41,354 nt of DNA, taken from NCBI GenBank assembly GCA_029259745.1, contig JAJDEO010000022.1:1-41354 (forward strand), given 5' to 3'. Below, one piece after another: positions 15,883 to 25,580 of this stretch. A program made the position numbers and the translations under genes. Position 1 is the first letter of the stretch. Each line of letters starts with the position of its first letter. Source of the DNA: Planctomycetota bacterium. Its GTDB lineage: Bacteria; Planctomycetota; B15-G4. The notes beneath the pieces are model-generated. The model was given only the letters and a program-made list of their open reading frames with translations. It made no database searches and was not told the DNA's origin.

Positions 15883-17370
15883 ATGCTCCGCGACGCCGTC
15901 TCGAAGCTCGCGAAGCACTCCGCGATCTACGGCGTGGCCGAGCAGCTCGGGTATCTCGCGGCGTTCCTGCTGATGCCGGTGCATACCTCCGAGCAGGGCA
16001 TGTCGGCATCGCAGTACGGCGTCTGGGAGCTGCTCGGGCCGTCGATCGCGGTGCTGTCGAGCCTGCTCGGCATCAACATGTACAACGCGATGACGCGCTA
16101 CTACTTCGAGCGGGACGCGGGCGCGGCGCGAGACGAAGTCGTGAGCACGACGGTGTGGTCGGTGTTCTTGTCCGGCTCGATCGTCGGCACGCTGCTCTTC
16201 ATCTTCTCGGCGGAGGTCGCGAACCTCTTCCGGACGAGCTACCCGGGTATGCAGCTGCTGGTCGAGCTGTCGATCGGCATCCTCGTGCTCCGCATGGTCA
16301 AGGAGGTGCTGTTCAAGTACCTGCAGACCGAGCACCGCTCGGGGACCTACGCAGCCATCCGCATCGGGAAGCTCGCGCTCGAGATCTCACTTCAGTTGCA
16401 CTTCTTGCTGAACATGGGGCTCGGCGTCGAGGCGATCTTCTTGGCGATGCTCATCGGCGAGGCGGCCTCGTCCGTCGTCTTGCTCGCGATCGTCCTCCCA
16501 CGCGTCGGGTTGCGTTTCTCGGGCGCGACGTTCGCGCTGCTCGCGGCCTTCACGCTACCGCTGATCCCGAACGGACTGCTGCAGTGGATCCTGCACAACG
16601 CCGACCGCTTCATGGTGCAGTGGATGGTCGGGGAAGACGCCGTCGGAACGTACGGCACGGCGTACAAGCTGGGATCGATCCCGAACTTCCTCGTGATGAG
16701 CCCGTTCCTGCTCATCTGGTATCCGTACGTCTTCGGCCTCAAGAACCTCGACATCCAGCGCGACCTCGTCGGACGGCTCATGCCGTACTTCATGCTGCTC
16801 ATGTCGGCGGTCGTGCTCGGCGTCGCGCTCGTCGCCGAGGACATCGCCCACTACATGGTTCGCGGCGAGAGCTTCGACGGCGCGGCGGCGGGCATCCCTT
16901 GGGTCTGCCTCGGCTACTGGTTCTGGGGCTTGTTCCAGATCCTCCAGACGGGTTTCTACGTGCAGAAGCGCACGGGTATCCTCCCGCAACTCACCGGAAT
17001 CGCCGCGGCGATCAACATCGGGCTCAATCTCATCCTGATCCCCCGCTTCGGATTCCTCGGTGCGGCGGCGACGACGACGGTCACCTTCGCGGCGCTCTGT
17101 GTCATCTGCGAGCGCCGTGCTCGGAACGTCTTCGCGGTCGAGTGGGCTTGGAAGCGCTGCTGGAGCCCGGCCCTCGCGGGCATCTTGGTGTATTCGATCT
17201 CGCTGCTCATTCCGCTCCAACCTGGAGTAGGCTCTGGATTGTGCCGATTTGGTATTTGGCTGGTGTGGGCTGCGTGGGTTTGGGCCCGGTTCCTCGAACC
17301 TGAGGAACGCGCCGCCGGAATCGAGTTGGTGCGATCTGCGCTCGGCCGTGTGCGCGGGGCCGTCGGTTGA
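15883..17370 (+). CDS. Wzx-like polysaccharide/lipid-linked glycan flippase
   Basis: 495 residues with 12-14 hydrophobic helices throughout and no extended soluble domain. The N-terminus (KLAKHSAIYGVAEQLGYLAAFLLMPVHTSEQG) matches the start of polysaccharide-biosynthesis (RfbX/Wzx, MOP superfamily) exporters. Inside are PLIPNGLLQWILHNADRFMVQWMVG and the late IAAAINIGLNLILIPRFGFLGAAAT, which is the conserved second-half signature of these flippases. It should move undecaprenyl-linked oligosaccharide across the inner membrane. It lies 35 bases upstream of a CDP-alcohol phosphatidyltransferase on the same strand and faces a deacetylase/carbamoyltransferase pair. The specific substrate is unknown. 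Confidence 0.9.
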   Translation: MLRDAVSKLAKHSAIYGVAEQLGYLAAFLLMPVHTSEQGMSASQYGVWELLGPSIAVLSSLLGINMYNAMTRYYFERDAGAARDEVVSTTVWSVFLSGSIVGTLLFIFSAEVANLFRTSYPGMQLLVELSIGILVLRMVKEVLFKYLQTEHRSGTYAAIRIGKLALEISLQLHFLLNMGLGVEAIFLAMLIGEAASSVVLLAIVLPRVGLRFSGATFALLAAFTLPLIPNGLLQWILHNADRFMVQWMVGEDAVGTYGTAYKLGSIPNFLVMSPFLLIWYPYVFGLKNLDIQRDLVGRLMPYFMLLMSAVVLGVALVAEDIAHYMVRGESFDGAAAGIPWVCLGYWFWGLFQILQTGFYVQKRTGILPQLTGIAAAINIGLNLILIPRFGFLGAAATTTVTFAALCVICERRARNVFAVEWAWKRCWSPALAGILVYSISLLIPLQPGVGSGLCRFGIWLVWAAWVWARFLEPEERAAGIELVRSALGRVRGAVG

Positions 17371-17405
17371 TGTGCAGCATGCAAGCAGAACAGAGGGAGT
17401 GAGGC

Positions 17406-18371
17406 GTGGGTGTCAGCTTCGATGAGCTGAGGAGGGTCTGTCAGAGTCCGGTGCGGGGTCGGAACGATGTCGCGGGTCTGTTGATGGGCGATCGCGCCTC
17501 GCTGCCGATCACGAAGGTGTTCGTCGACTTCGGCTTGAGTCCCGACTACGCCACGCTCGGCATGCTCGCCGCGGGAATCCTCGGGTCGATCATGCTCGGC
17601 TTCGGCGGGGTCTGGGCGGCGCTGCTCGGCGCGCTCCTGCTGTTGCTCTACTACGTGCTCGACTGTGTCGACGGTGAGGTGGCGCGCTTCCGCGGCATCG
17701 AGAACATGAAGTGGGGTTACTACGACTTCCTGTTCCACATGCTCGTCAAGCCGTGCACGTTCCTCGGCGTCGGTATCGGCCTCTGGCGTGTCTCCGACAA
17801 CGCGTGGTTTCTCCTCTTCGCGGCAACGGCGCTGACGTCGACCTTGTGGCTCAAGATGTTCCTCGACACGCCGGTGCTGCTGTTCACGAAAACCGTGCTG
17901 GCAGGCAAGCCCGGTCAGGATCGCAGCTTCCGACGCTTCTTCGAGACCCTCGACCTCGAGCTCGACGAAGTCGAGGCCGACGACAAGGCCGGCGCCACGA
18001 ACCCGTTCCCGCTCGGGATCAACCTCGTGACGCTGCGCGCACTCATGACGAACTTCGACATCGGGCTCGTCTTCCTCGTCCTCGCCACGCTGCTCGACGC
18101 AACGGTCGCCCCGGAGATCTTCGGCGTCGGTGCGCGCGGAGCGTGGCTCGCCTACTACGGCGTCGTGCTCCCGCTCGACTTCTTCGACTACATGCGCTCG
18201 TACATCCCCGACGGCCACTTCAGCAAGGAAGTGCGACGCTTGCTGCGTCTGTCGCACCGCTTCGACATCCGCCCGCTGTATACCGAGCAGCCGACGGCCG
18301 CCAACTCGTCCTCCGAAGCGGCTGCGACATCCGTGACGGCGGCCCCGTCGAACAAAGAAGCGATCGGCTGA
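17406..18371 (+). CDS. CDP-alcohol phosphatidyltransferase-family membrane enzyme
   Basis: 321 residues from a GTG at 17406 with a strong GGGAGTGAGG site. The CDP-alcohol motif reads DCVDGEVAR (Asp86, Asp89, Gly90, Ala93, Arg94), then Asp107, but the fourth acidic position is His111, and the second motif Gly is Trp103 or displaced to 104. In the canonical enzyme the fourth Asp is the catalytic base, so chemistry may differ; I believe a His here marks a branch of the family rather than decay, because the rest of the motif is intact. Helices flank the motif, and a charged loop rich in Asp/Glu (about 175-205) separates the C-terminal helices. Likely attaches a polar head group from a CDP-activated donor to a lipid. 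Probably co-transcribed with the flippase. Confidence 0.85.
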   Translation: MGVSFDELRRVCQSPVRGRNDVAGLLMGDRASLPITKVFVDFGLSPDYATLGMLAAGILGSIMLGFGGVWAALLGALLLLLYYVLDCVDGEVARFRGIENMKWGYYDFLFHMLVKPCTFLGVGIGLWRVSDNAWFLLFAATALTSTLWLKMFLDTPVLLFTKTVLAGKPGQDRSFRRFFETLDLELDEVEADDKAGATNPFPLGINLVTLRALMTNFDIGLVFLVLATLLDATVAPEIFGVGARGAWLAYYGVVLPLDFFDYMRSYIPDGHFSKEVRRLLRLSHRFDIRPLYTEQPTAANSSSEAAATSVTAAPSNKEAIG

Positions 18372-18402
18372 GTCGCGTTCGACGACGCCCGCCAGCGCCG
18401 CG

Positions 18403-20223
18403 TCAGTCGCGCAGCGGTGCTTCGACGAGATAGGGCCCGATCGCCAGGACGTCGAGGCGTCCATCGAGGAAGGCGCGCACGGCGTCGCGCGGCGTGCACA
18501 CGATCGGCTCCTCGTGCATGTTGAAGCTCGTGTTGATCAGGCACGGAATGCCCGAGAGCTTGTCGTACTCGCTGAGGATGTCGTAATAGCCGGGATTCAC
18601 CTCGCGGCGCACGAGCTGCGGACGCGCCGTGCCGTCGACGTGCACCGCCGCCGGGCAGTTCGCGATCATCCACGGCGTGCAGTCGAACGTCACCGTCATG
18701 AACTCGGCGGCGTGCTCGGCACCCGCGAGGTTCTCGTAGCAACGCGCCGCGTGCTCGTACAGAGTCACCGGCGCGAACGGCATGAACTCCGTGCGCCCGA
18801 GGCGCGCGTTGAGCCACTGGTTCACTTCCGGCTCGCGGCCGTGATAGAGGATCGAACGATTGCCCAGCGCGCGCGGCCCGTACTCCATGCGGCCATCGAA
18901 ACGCGCCACGACCTTGCCGCCGTGGATGTGCGCGGCGACCTCGGCCGCGAGGTGCGCGGGTTCGGTGAACGCCAGCCCCTCGCGCTCGAGTTCGGCGCGG
19001 ATCTCGTCGGGCGTGTAAGACGGCCCGAGGTAGGCATCGTGGATCGCCCGCGGCGCCTCGTCGCGCCGCGTGAGGTGCAGCGCGAGCCCCGTGCCGCAGC
19101 CACCGTCGCCCATGTTCGGGTAGACGAAGATCTTCTCGACCTCGGCCACCTCGTGCAGACGCTGGTTCATCTTCACGTTGGCCGTCACGCCACCGGACAG
19201 CACGAGCGCGCCGCAGCCGGTTTGCTTGGCCCAGTGGCTCACGACGTTGGCCGCGATGACCTCGAGCGCCTTCTGGTACGCGGCCGCGACGTCGATCATC
19301 GGGTAGCGCGATGCGAGGTGACGCGAGAAGTGCACGTTGAGGTTCTCGAGGAGCCGGAACCCGCCGTCGGCCTGTTCGCAACGCGACAGCAGCACGTCCG
19401 TGAGCACGTCGGGATCGCCGTACGCCGCGAGCCCGACGATCTTGCCGGCGTGGCGGTCGGGCGAGAAGCCCAGCGACGCCGTCACCGACTCGTACATCGT
19501 GCCGAGTGAATGCGGGTAGCGCATCTCGTGCAGACGCTTGATCGCCCCGCCTTCCCCGAGACACACCGAACCGGCGAGCCCACTGCCGTAGCCGTCGAGC
19601 GTGACGATCAGCGCACGGTCGTAGCCACTGGCGTAGTACGCGTTCGAGGCGTGCGAAAGGTGATGGTCGAAGCGCTTGAGTTTGTCTCCGAGACCGAGCG
19701 CGGAAAGCTCGCGTTCGAGTTCGTCATGCCAGTGCTGGTGATCGGCGATCGCCCGACCGAGCCAACGCTTCGCCTGGCGCCGCGACGCCTCACTGCTGAG
19801 CCCGGAGATCCCCGCCGCGCGATAGGCCGCGCGCTTGAGGGCGCTCTTGTCCATCTTCTGGTTCGGCGACGACAGGCCGTGCACGGGCTCGCTGCGCTGC
19901 GGCACGCGCGCATCGGCCGCCTTGAGGCGCGCCTCGCGATCGCCGTCACTGAAACGCTCCGAGAAGGCCGCGTCGTCGGCGAAACAGGCCCGCATGAGTT
20001 CGGCCTCGGCATCAGCCGTCAGGAAGGGATAGGCGACGACATCGATGTCACTCGCCGCGATCCCGCCGTACGCGAGCGCAGCCGCGACCGCCTGCGTCGG
20101 AAAGCCTGCGTGCTGCTTCTTGCGTGAGAAGCGCTCTTCGCCGGCTGCAAAAACGACATTGCCGTCGACCACCAGCGAGGCGGTGGCGTCTTTGTCGAGA
20201 GGAGAGAGGCCGAGAACTATCAC
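18403..20223 (-). CDS. NodU/CmcH-family carbamoyltransferase
   Basis: 606 residues, full length for the family. The N-terminal Kae1-like domain begins MIVLGLSPLDKDATASLVVDG and carries the metal-binding HHLSHA (187-192), DGYGSGLAGS (210-219), HAGKIVGLAAYGDP (258-271) and SGGVTANVKMN (343-353). The C-terminal YrdC-like part has GRMEYGPRALGNRSIL (444-459), EVNPGYYDIL (541-550) and NTSFN (564-568). These enzymes transfer carbamoyl from carbamoyl phosphate, via an adenylate, to hydroxyls of sugars, antibiotics or Nod factors. It starts 9 bases after the deacetylase-like gene and is convergent with the flippase and CDP-alcohol enzyme. Glycan decoration is the probable job. Cytoplasmic. Confidence 0.93.
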   Translation of the reverse strand: MIVLGLSPLDKDATASLVVDGNVVFAAGEERFSRKKQHAGFPTQAVAAALAYGGIAASDIDVVAYPFLTADAEAELMRACFADDAAFSERFSDGDREARLKAADARVPQRSEPVHGLSSPNQKMDKSALKRAAYRAAGISGLSSEASRRQAKRWLGRAIADHQHWHDELERELSALGLGDKLKRFDHHLSHASNAYYASGYDRALIVTLDGYGSGLAGSVCLGEGGAIKRLHEMRYPHSLGTMYESVTASLGFSPDRHAGKIVGLAAYGDPDVLTDVLLSRCEQADGGFRLLENLNVHFSRHLASRYPMIDVAAAYQKALEVIAANVVSHWAKQTGCGALVLSGGVTANVKMNQRLHEVAEVEKIFVYPNMGDGGCGTGLALHLTRRDEAPRAIHDAYLGPSYTPDEIRAELEREGLAFTEPAHLAAEVAAHIHGGKVVARFDGRMEYGPRALGNRSILYHGREPEVNQWLNARLGRTEFMPFAPVTLYEHAARCYENLAGAEHAAEFMTVTFDCTPWMIANCPAAVHVDGTARPQLVRREVNPGYYDILSEYDKLSGIPCLINTSFNMHEEPIVCTPRDAVRAFLDGRLDVLAIGPYLVEAPLRD

Positions 20224-20232
20224 GCCAACAGA

Positions 20233-21342
20233 CTACGCAAGGCTTGGCCCCTCTGCGACTGGACTCTCCAACTCCGCTTTGACTTCCAGCGGGGTCGCCG
20301 ACCGGCCACCAAGTTCGCCGAAGAAGAACTCGAAGTAGGAGCGAATGTCGTCGAGGAAGCGGGCCACATCGTTCTCGTTCGACACATACGACGTGCAGCC
20401 CGGCGTCACCGATGGCGAGTGGAGGCTGTAGGTGAAGACGCGCACGCCCTGCGCGAGCAGCGAGTGCGTGAGTCGACGCAGGTCCCGCAGTGAGAAGCCC
20501 TCGGGCGAGAGGCGCAGGCGGTCGAGGGCGCCGGCCCGTGAGAGCAAGCCCGGGATCCGCGCCCAGCGCAGCTCCGGCATCTGCGCCAGCGAATGGACGG
20601 CGTGGCCGACGCCGCTGAGATACCCGACGTACGCCCCGGTGCAGGGAATCCCGAGCAGCGATCGCTCACGGCCGAACCAGTAGGGTTCGAGCGGGCAGCG
20701 GCTGTAGTCGGGACCCTCTTCGCTCGTGTAGTCGAAGGGCGGGCAGGCGCTGTAGTCGACCTCGTACCCGAGCTCCTCGAGCGTGTCGGCCGTGCTCGGC
20801 CCGAGTCCGTAGCGCCCGGCCTGGTAGACGGTGGGCGCCTCGCCGAAACGCTCACCGATCAACTCCGTGAGCGCCCGCAGCTTGGCCTTCTCGAGCTCGG
20901 GGGCGAGGTTGCCCGGGAACGAGTTGCGCGGCGTGACGTGTTCGTCGAACGGCGGGTTGACCCATGGATGGAGGTGACTTCCGATGACGCAGCGGCCGTC
21001 GCTGTGGATGTCGGCCAGCGGCTTGTAGCCCTCGGGCTTCTCGACAACTGGATAGTCGGCGACGTACAGCGGCGTGACGCCGGCGGCGTCGAAGACGCGC
21101 TGGAGGCGGTCGATGCGTTTCATCGCGGAAACTGACGTGGCACGGCGATCGAAACCACCCTCCCAGTCGAACTCCTCCTCGGCGTCGACCAGCACCGTCA
21201 GGACGGGCGGACGCTCCGGTGGGACGACCGCCACCCTGTTGACGCGCGGCAAGCGTTCGCTCGATCTCACAGCTCTCACACTCCGGCTCACGCTCGCGGC
21301 CGAGCGCGTGGCCCCACTTTCAATCCCCGGTGATGGCCGCAC
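20233..21342 (-). CDS. polysaccharide deacetylase-like (WbmS-type) protein
   Basis: Up to 369 residues from a GTG at 21342; the first ~40 residues are Arg/Ser-rich and look non-conserved, so the true start may be an internal GTG near residue 35-38. The fold begins at VLTVLVDAEEEFDW (48-60), a divergent NodB motif 1 with Asp53. Motif 2 is GSHLHPWVNPP (121-131, His123 and His125), followed by RNSFPGNL, QAGRYGLGPSTADTLEELGYEVDYS and, later, VFTYSLHSPSVTPG. This matches WbmS-like deacetylases from O-antigen clusters, including the aminoterminal Asp and the H-x-H-P pair. It probably removes an N-acetyl group from a sugar; some family members may be inactive. First gene of a two-gene unit with the carbamoyltransferase. 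Confidence 0.85.
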   Translation of the reverse strand: MRPSPGIESGATRSAASVSRSVRAVRSSERLPRVNRVAVVPPERPPVLTVLVDAEEEFDWEGGFDRRATSVSAMKRIDRLQRVFDAAGVTPLYVADYPVVEKPEGYKPLADIHSDGRCVIGSHLHPWVNPPFDEHVTPRNSFPGNLAPELEKAKLRALTELIGERFGEAPTVYQAGRYGLGPSTADTLEELGYEVDYSACPPFDYTSEEGPDYSRCPLEPYWFGRERSLLGIPCTGAYVGYLSGVGHAVHSLAQMPELRWARIPGLLSRAGALDRLRLSPEGFSLRDLRRLTHSLLAQGVRVFTYSLHSPSVTPGCTSYVSNENDVARFLDDIRSYFEFFFGELGGRSATPLEVKAELESPVAEGPSLA

Positions 21343-21465
21343 CGACGACTACGGTTCACGATGAACGCCGGATCTTCATGATCTGACATTCGGCACAGAT
21401 CGGGCATGAGTCGTTCACCGCGCTCGTCGATCTCCCTCTGGGCCCCTTCTCTTTGGGAGACGAAC

Positions 21466-21500
21466 TCAGCGAGACGACCTTTGCGAGATCAGCGAGACGA
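21466..21500. repeat. 12-bp direct repeat in nadA upstream region
   Basis: TCAGCGAGACGA occurs at 21466-21477 and 21489-21500, 23 bases apart, in the divergent 267-base gap between the deacetylase gene and nadA. A tandem binding site for a regulator is possible; nothing else supports it. Confidence 0.5.
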
Positions 21501-21609
21501 ACCGCGCCGAACGACGCCCTAGCGGAGACGATAACTCTTCCGCTGTATGGATAGGGTACTCTGTGCGATCAATGAAGTCCTTCCTTGCCCGCTGCACGAA
21601 GACAGAACG

Positions 21610-22584
<975 letters not shown>

Positions 22585-23144
22585 GGACAGTAGCCTTCGC
22601 GGCGCGCACTCGGGCGACCGTCTGACCGACGGTCGATCCACGTCGGGGCGTTTCCCGGCGTGCGCCCGATGACGTTGCCGAAGAAGTGGCGCGGCGCCGT
22701 GACGCGATGAGGCAAGAAAAGCGACCGCGACCTCGGGACATACCGGGATCCGTCGCGGCGATCCTGATCCGGGTCAATGACGCGGAGATCGTCGCGAGGT
22801 CGCAGCTGGGACATGCCCGCAAGTGTTCAGAAGCGACCGCAGCAATCACGGTGAATGACCCGCACCGGGCCCACCGTGGTTCGTCCAAGGTCTCACGCGG
22901 TCTGCCCGAGACCACCGTTTGTCCAAGGTCAACGAGACACAACGACGAGCGGTCGTTATACTCCGCCGCGTGCGCCGCGCAGTCGGTAACAGCGCGCCCA
23001 GTCATGTCCCGTTGTTGTACGTCGGGCGGACCATTCCGTCGGCCCGCATTGCGTCGCTCGGAGAATCGTGGTCAGTGCCTCCGTGCGGATGAGCGGCTGT
23101 TCATGTCGCAGGGTTCTTCCCTCCGTACAACGTGAGCCTCGCTC
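22585..23144 (+). promoter_or_regulatory. 560-base upstream region of the B12 sensor operon
   Basis: No convincing gene; the one long frame (22686-23135) is compositionally a shadow. Near the right end two imperfect direct repeats sharing GTCCAAGGTC lie at 22873-22892 and 22911-22930, 38 bases apart. They are followed by a -10-like TATACT at 22957-22962, with a poor GAGACA at -35 spacing. So a promoter with tandem operator-like sites is plausible, leaving a leader of about 170 bases before the sensor start. I see no cobalamin riboswitch box. Confidence 0.45.
22615..22635 (+). terminator. hairpin downstream of nadA
   Basis: CGACCGTC, loop TGACC, GACGGTCG: a perfect 8-bp stem 31 bases after the nadA stop, with no strong T-tract. 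Confidence 0.5.
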
Positions 23145-24173
23145 ATGAGTCTTGCAGCAGCACAAGTCCTACGCGAACGCGTCCATGATCTCGCTGCCGC
23201 GGGCGTCGGGCAGCTCGGGGTCGACGACGCGTCACCGGGCGGGCGCTTGGGTCACGCTCCATGCCGCGAAGAGCTCACGATGCACTTGCGGCAACTCGCA
23301 GAGGCCGTGGCTGTGGAGTCGCCCGCGCTCTTCATCGATTACGCGACGTGGGTCCAGATCCGGCATTCTCAGCCGGACGTGTCGCCGCTTTCGGAGCAGC
23401 TGCGCGCGCTGACGGAAGTCGCGCGCCGCGATCTTCCCGCGACCGTCGGAAACGAGGTCGCCTCGATGCTCGAAGCAGCGTCAGAGTCTCTGACCGCGCC
23501 GGCCCACTCCGCTGGATATCTGAGTGGCGATGATGAGCTCTCGCGCATCGCGAGGCGCTACTTCGACGACCTCCTTGCCTTCGATCACGGAGCGGCGAAT
23601 CAGCGCTTGCTGGCCGTCGTCGAACACGGCACGGAGATCGCGGACCTGTACCTCCGTGTCCTTCAACCCGTGATGTGTGAAGTCGGTCGCTTCTGGCAGC
23701 TCGGCAAGATCAACGTCGCACAAGAGCACTACTGCACGGCGGCGGTGCAAGGCCTCATGGGTCAGCTCAACGCACACATCTTCAAGCCTGGCGTGCGGCG
23801 TCGCGTCGTCCTCGCGTTCTGTGTGGGCGACGAGCGCCACGATGTCGGAATGCGCATGGTTGCGGATCTCGCCACGCTTCGGGGCTTCGATGCACGCTGC
23901 CTCGGAGGGACTGTTCCTGTCGCAGAGCTCGCCTCAATCATCACGAGAATGAAGCCTGAGGTTGTCGCGATCTCGATGACCCTCGTGGCGCACCTCGGTG
24001 AGGTCCGCGATGCCCTCCGTGCCGTGCGAGCCCCTGGAGCCAGCAAGCCACGAACGATTGTCGGCGGCTATCCCTTTTCGCTCGACCCGGAACTCTGGCG
24101 CCGAGTGGGTGCGGACGGAACGGCACAGGACGCCGTCGCAGCCGTCGATCTCATCGAGGAGTTCACGTCGTGA
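23145..24173 (+). CDS. cobalamin-binding (CarH-like photoreceptor-type) sensor protein
   Basis: 342 residues. Residues 5-100 are a helical N-terminal region with ESPALFIDYATWVQ, seen in B12-binding sensors that partner kinases or STAS proteins. Residues 130-210 form the methionine-synthase-cap helical bundle, with the W-x9-EH motif (Trp184, Glu194, His195) that in CarH contacts the upper face of adenosylcobalamin. Residues 219-340 are a B12-binding Rossmann domain with E-x-H-x-x-G (Glu230, His232, Gly235) replacing the enzyme-type DxHxxG, again as in CarH/LitR-like sensors, so His232 is the likely lower cobalt ligand. There is no DNA-binding domain. Its stop overlaps the start of a histidine kinase (GTGA), which suggests that it feeds a light or B12 signal to that kinase. 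Confidence 0.88.
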   Translation: MSLAAAQVLRERVHDLAAAGVGQLGVDDASPGGRLGHAPCREELTMHLRQLAEAVAVESPALFIDYATWVQIRHSQPDVSPLSEQLRALTEVARRDLPATVGNEVASMLEAASESLTAPAHSAGYLSGDDELSRIARRYFDDLLAFDHGAANQRLLAVVEHGTEIADLYLRVLQPVMCEVGRFWQLGKINVAQEHYCTAAVQGLMGQLNAHIFKPGVRRRVVLAFCVGDERHDVGMRMVADLATLRGFDARCLGGTVPVAELASIITRMKPEVVAISMTLVAHLGEVRDALRAVRAPGASKPRTIVGGYPFSLDPELWRRVGADGTAQDAVAAVDLIEEFTS

Positions 24174-25375
24174 CTCGACTCGCGGTTCGCTGTGACAAGA
24201 CGGGCACCATCCACTCTGTGCTCCACGCCGACAGTCCCGAGATGACGGACGTCGTGGGACGTGCACTTTCTGCAGTACTCGATCCTTCGAGCGTGGTGCG
24301 CGGCCTCGACCTCCTTGAAGAGGCGCGGAACGTGGGCGCGGTCATCGATGCTGAACTCCTCGTGCGCGTGCAAGGACAACCCGTGCTGCTCCGGGCGGCT
24401 GCGGCACGCGACGGCGACGAAGTGCTTGTGGTCGCGGCCTCGGCAACTCGTGATTTGTGGAGCCTGTGCGCGCAGCTCAGCGAAGATGTCGCTGCAACGA
24501 AGTCGCGAAGCGCGTTTGTCGCACTGCTCGAACGGCGTGCGAACGTCGCCATCGCGCGCGATGAGCGAGCACTCGACGAGCTCACGCGACTCTACGACCA
24601 ACTCGCGACCCTCGATCGCGATCTTGCACGACGCAACGCAGAGCTCGAATACCTTTCGCGCGAGAAGGACCGCATCCTCGGCATGGCCGCACATGACCTG
24701 CGCAGCCCGCTGAATGCAATCGCGCTGAGCATCTCGTTCCTCGACCTCGAGCTCGCGAGAGACCTCAACGACACGGGCCGCGAGGTGCTCACACGGATTC
24801 GCCGATCGGCCGAGCAGATGGGTCGACTCATCGACGACCTCCTCGACGTGGCGACGGTCGAGCACGGGGGCCCAAGACTCAAGCCGTCACTCGTGGCCAT
24901 CGAGCCGCTCCTGCGTGAGGCTACGCAGATGCACAGTCTGCTTGCAGCACGACACGGGGTCACCATCGCCTTCGACGCCCCGAACGATCTGCCCGCCGTT
25001 CAGCTGGATGCTGACCGCCTGCACCAAGTGCTCGGAAACCTCATCTCCAACGGCGTCGGACACACACCCGAGGGCGGCACGGTGACGATCCGTGCGTCCA
25101 TCGCGGACGATCACCTCAATGTCAGCGTCATCGACCAGGGCCCGGGCATCGACGCCAACGACCTTCCACACCTTTTTCAGCCGTTTCGGCGCGGTCGCGG
25201 TCGCCGACTCAGCGGCGGTTCGATAGGCCTTGGTCTCACCATTTCGCGCACACTCATCGAGGCACACGGCGGCGTGCTCGAGGCGAACAATCTCCCCGAA
25301 GGCGGCGCCGAGTTTCACTTCACGCTGCCGCTGCGACCTTCAAGGGCAACGGCCAAGATCGCGGCCGCCGAGTAA
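24170..25375 (+). CDS. sensor histidine kinase, partner of the B12 sensor
   Basis: 401 residues; GTG start at 24170 overlaps the upstream stop. Residues 1-95 look like a small PAS-type domain, and there is no transmembrane segment, so the kinase is cytoplasmic. A coiled coil (about 130-168) leads to the HisKA box MAAHDLRSPLNAI with phosphoacceptor His175. The HATPase_c domain has the N-box around Asn290 (VLGNLISNGVGHTPEGG; GVG is unusual for the common AVK/AIK), G1 DQGPGI (322-327), F-box LFQPF and G2 GLGLTI (353-358). No receiver domain and no response regulator gene lies nearby, so the output is elsewhere. A strong hairpin follows at 25488. Confidence 0.93.
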   Translation: MTRLAVRCDKTGTIHSVLHADSPEMTDVVGRALSAVLDPSSVVRGLDLLEEARNVGAVIDAELLVRVQGQPVLLRAAAARDGDEVLVVAASATRDLWSLCAQLSEDVAATKSRSAFVALLERRANVAIARDERALDELTRLYDQLATLDRDLARRNAELEYLSREKDRILGMAAHDLRSPLNAIALSISFLDLELARDLNDTGREVLTRIRRSAEQMGRLIDDLLDVATVEHGGPRLKPSLVAIEPLLREATQMHSLLAARHGVTIAFDAPNDLPAVQLDADRLHQVLGNLISNGVGHTPEGGTVTIRASIADDHLNVSVIDQGPGIDANDLPHLFQPFRRGRGRRLSGGSIGLGLTISRTLIEAHGGVLEANNLPEGGAEFHFTLPLRPSRATAKIAAAE

Positions 25376-25487
25376 CGGTCGGCGACGAGCGGCCAGCGCG
25401 AGCGTCTGCACCGCCGCAAGACAGTTCTTCAACAGGCTGCTCGGGCAGGACATTCACGCAGCACCCGCAAGACCGGCCGAATGAATC

Positions 25488-25521
25488 GAGGCCCGCAGAC
25501 GCCAAGGCGTCTGCGGGCCTC
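25488..25521. terminator. strong hairpin between convergent kinase and hsp20 genes
   Basis: A perfect 16-bp inverted repeat (GAGGCCCGCAGACGCC and its complement) with a 2-base AA spacer, effectively a 4-base loop. It lies 112 bases after the kinase stop and 105 bases after the hsp20 stop. No T-tract on either side. Confidence 0.75.
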
Positions 25522-25580
25522 ACGCGTCCGCGGGCATGGGAGGAGGAGGAGAGAGATGCGGACGCGTTACTGCGTCGTAC

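Noticed and set aside
22686..23135. 149-codon frame upstream of the B12 sensor
   Set aside because: No ribosome site, Arg/Ser-rich, no hydrophobic pattern; more likely a leader or regulatory region.
22585..23144. Cobalamin riboswitch upstream of the B12 sensor
   Set aside because: No B12-box-like sequence seen in the leader; the gene is a sensor, not a transport or synthesis gene.
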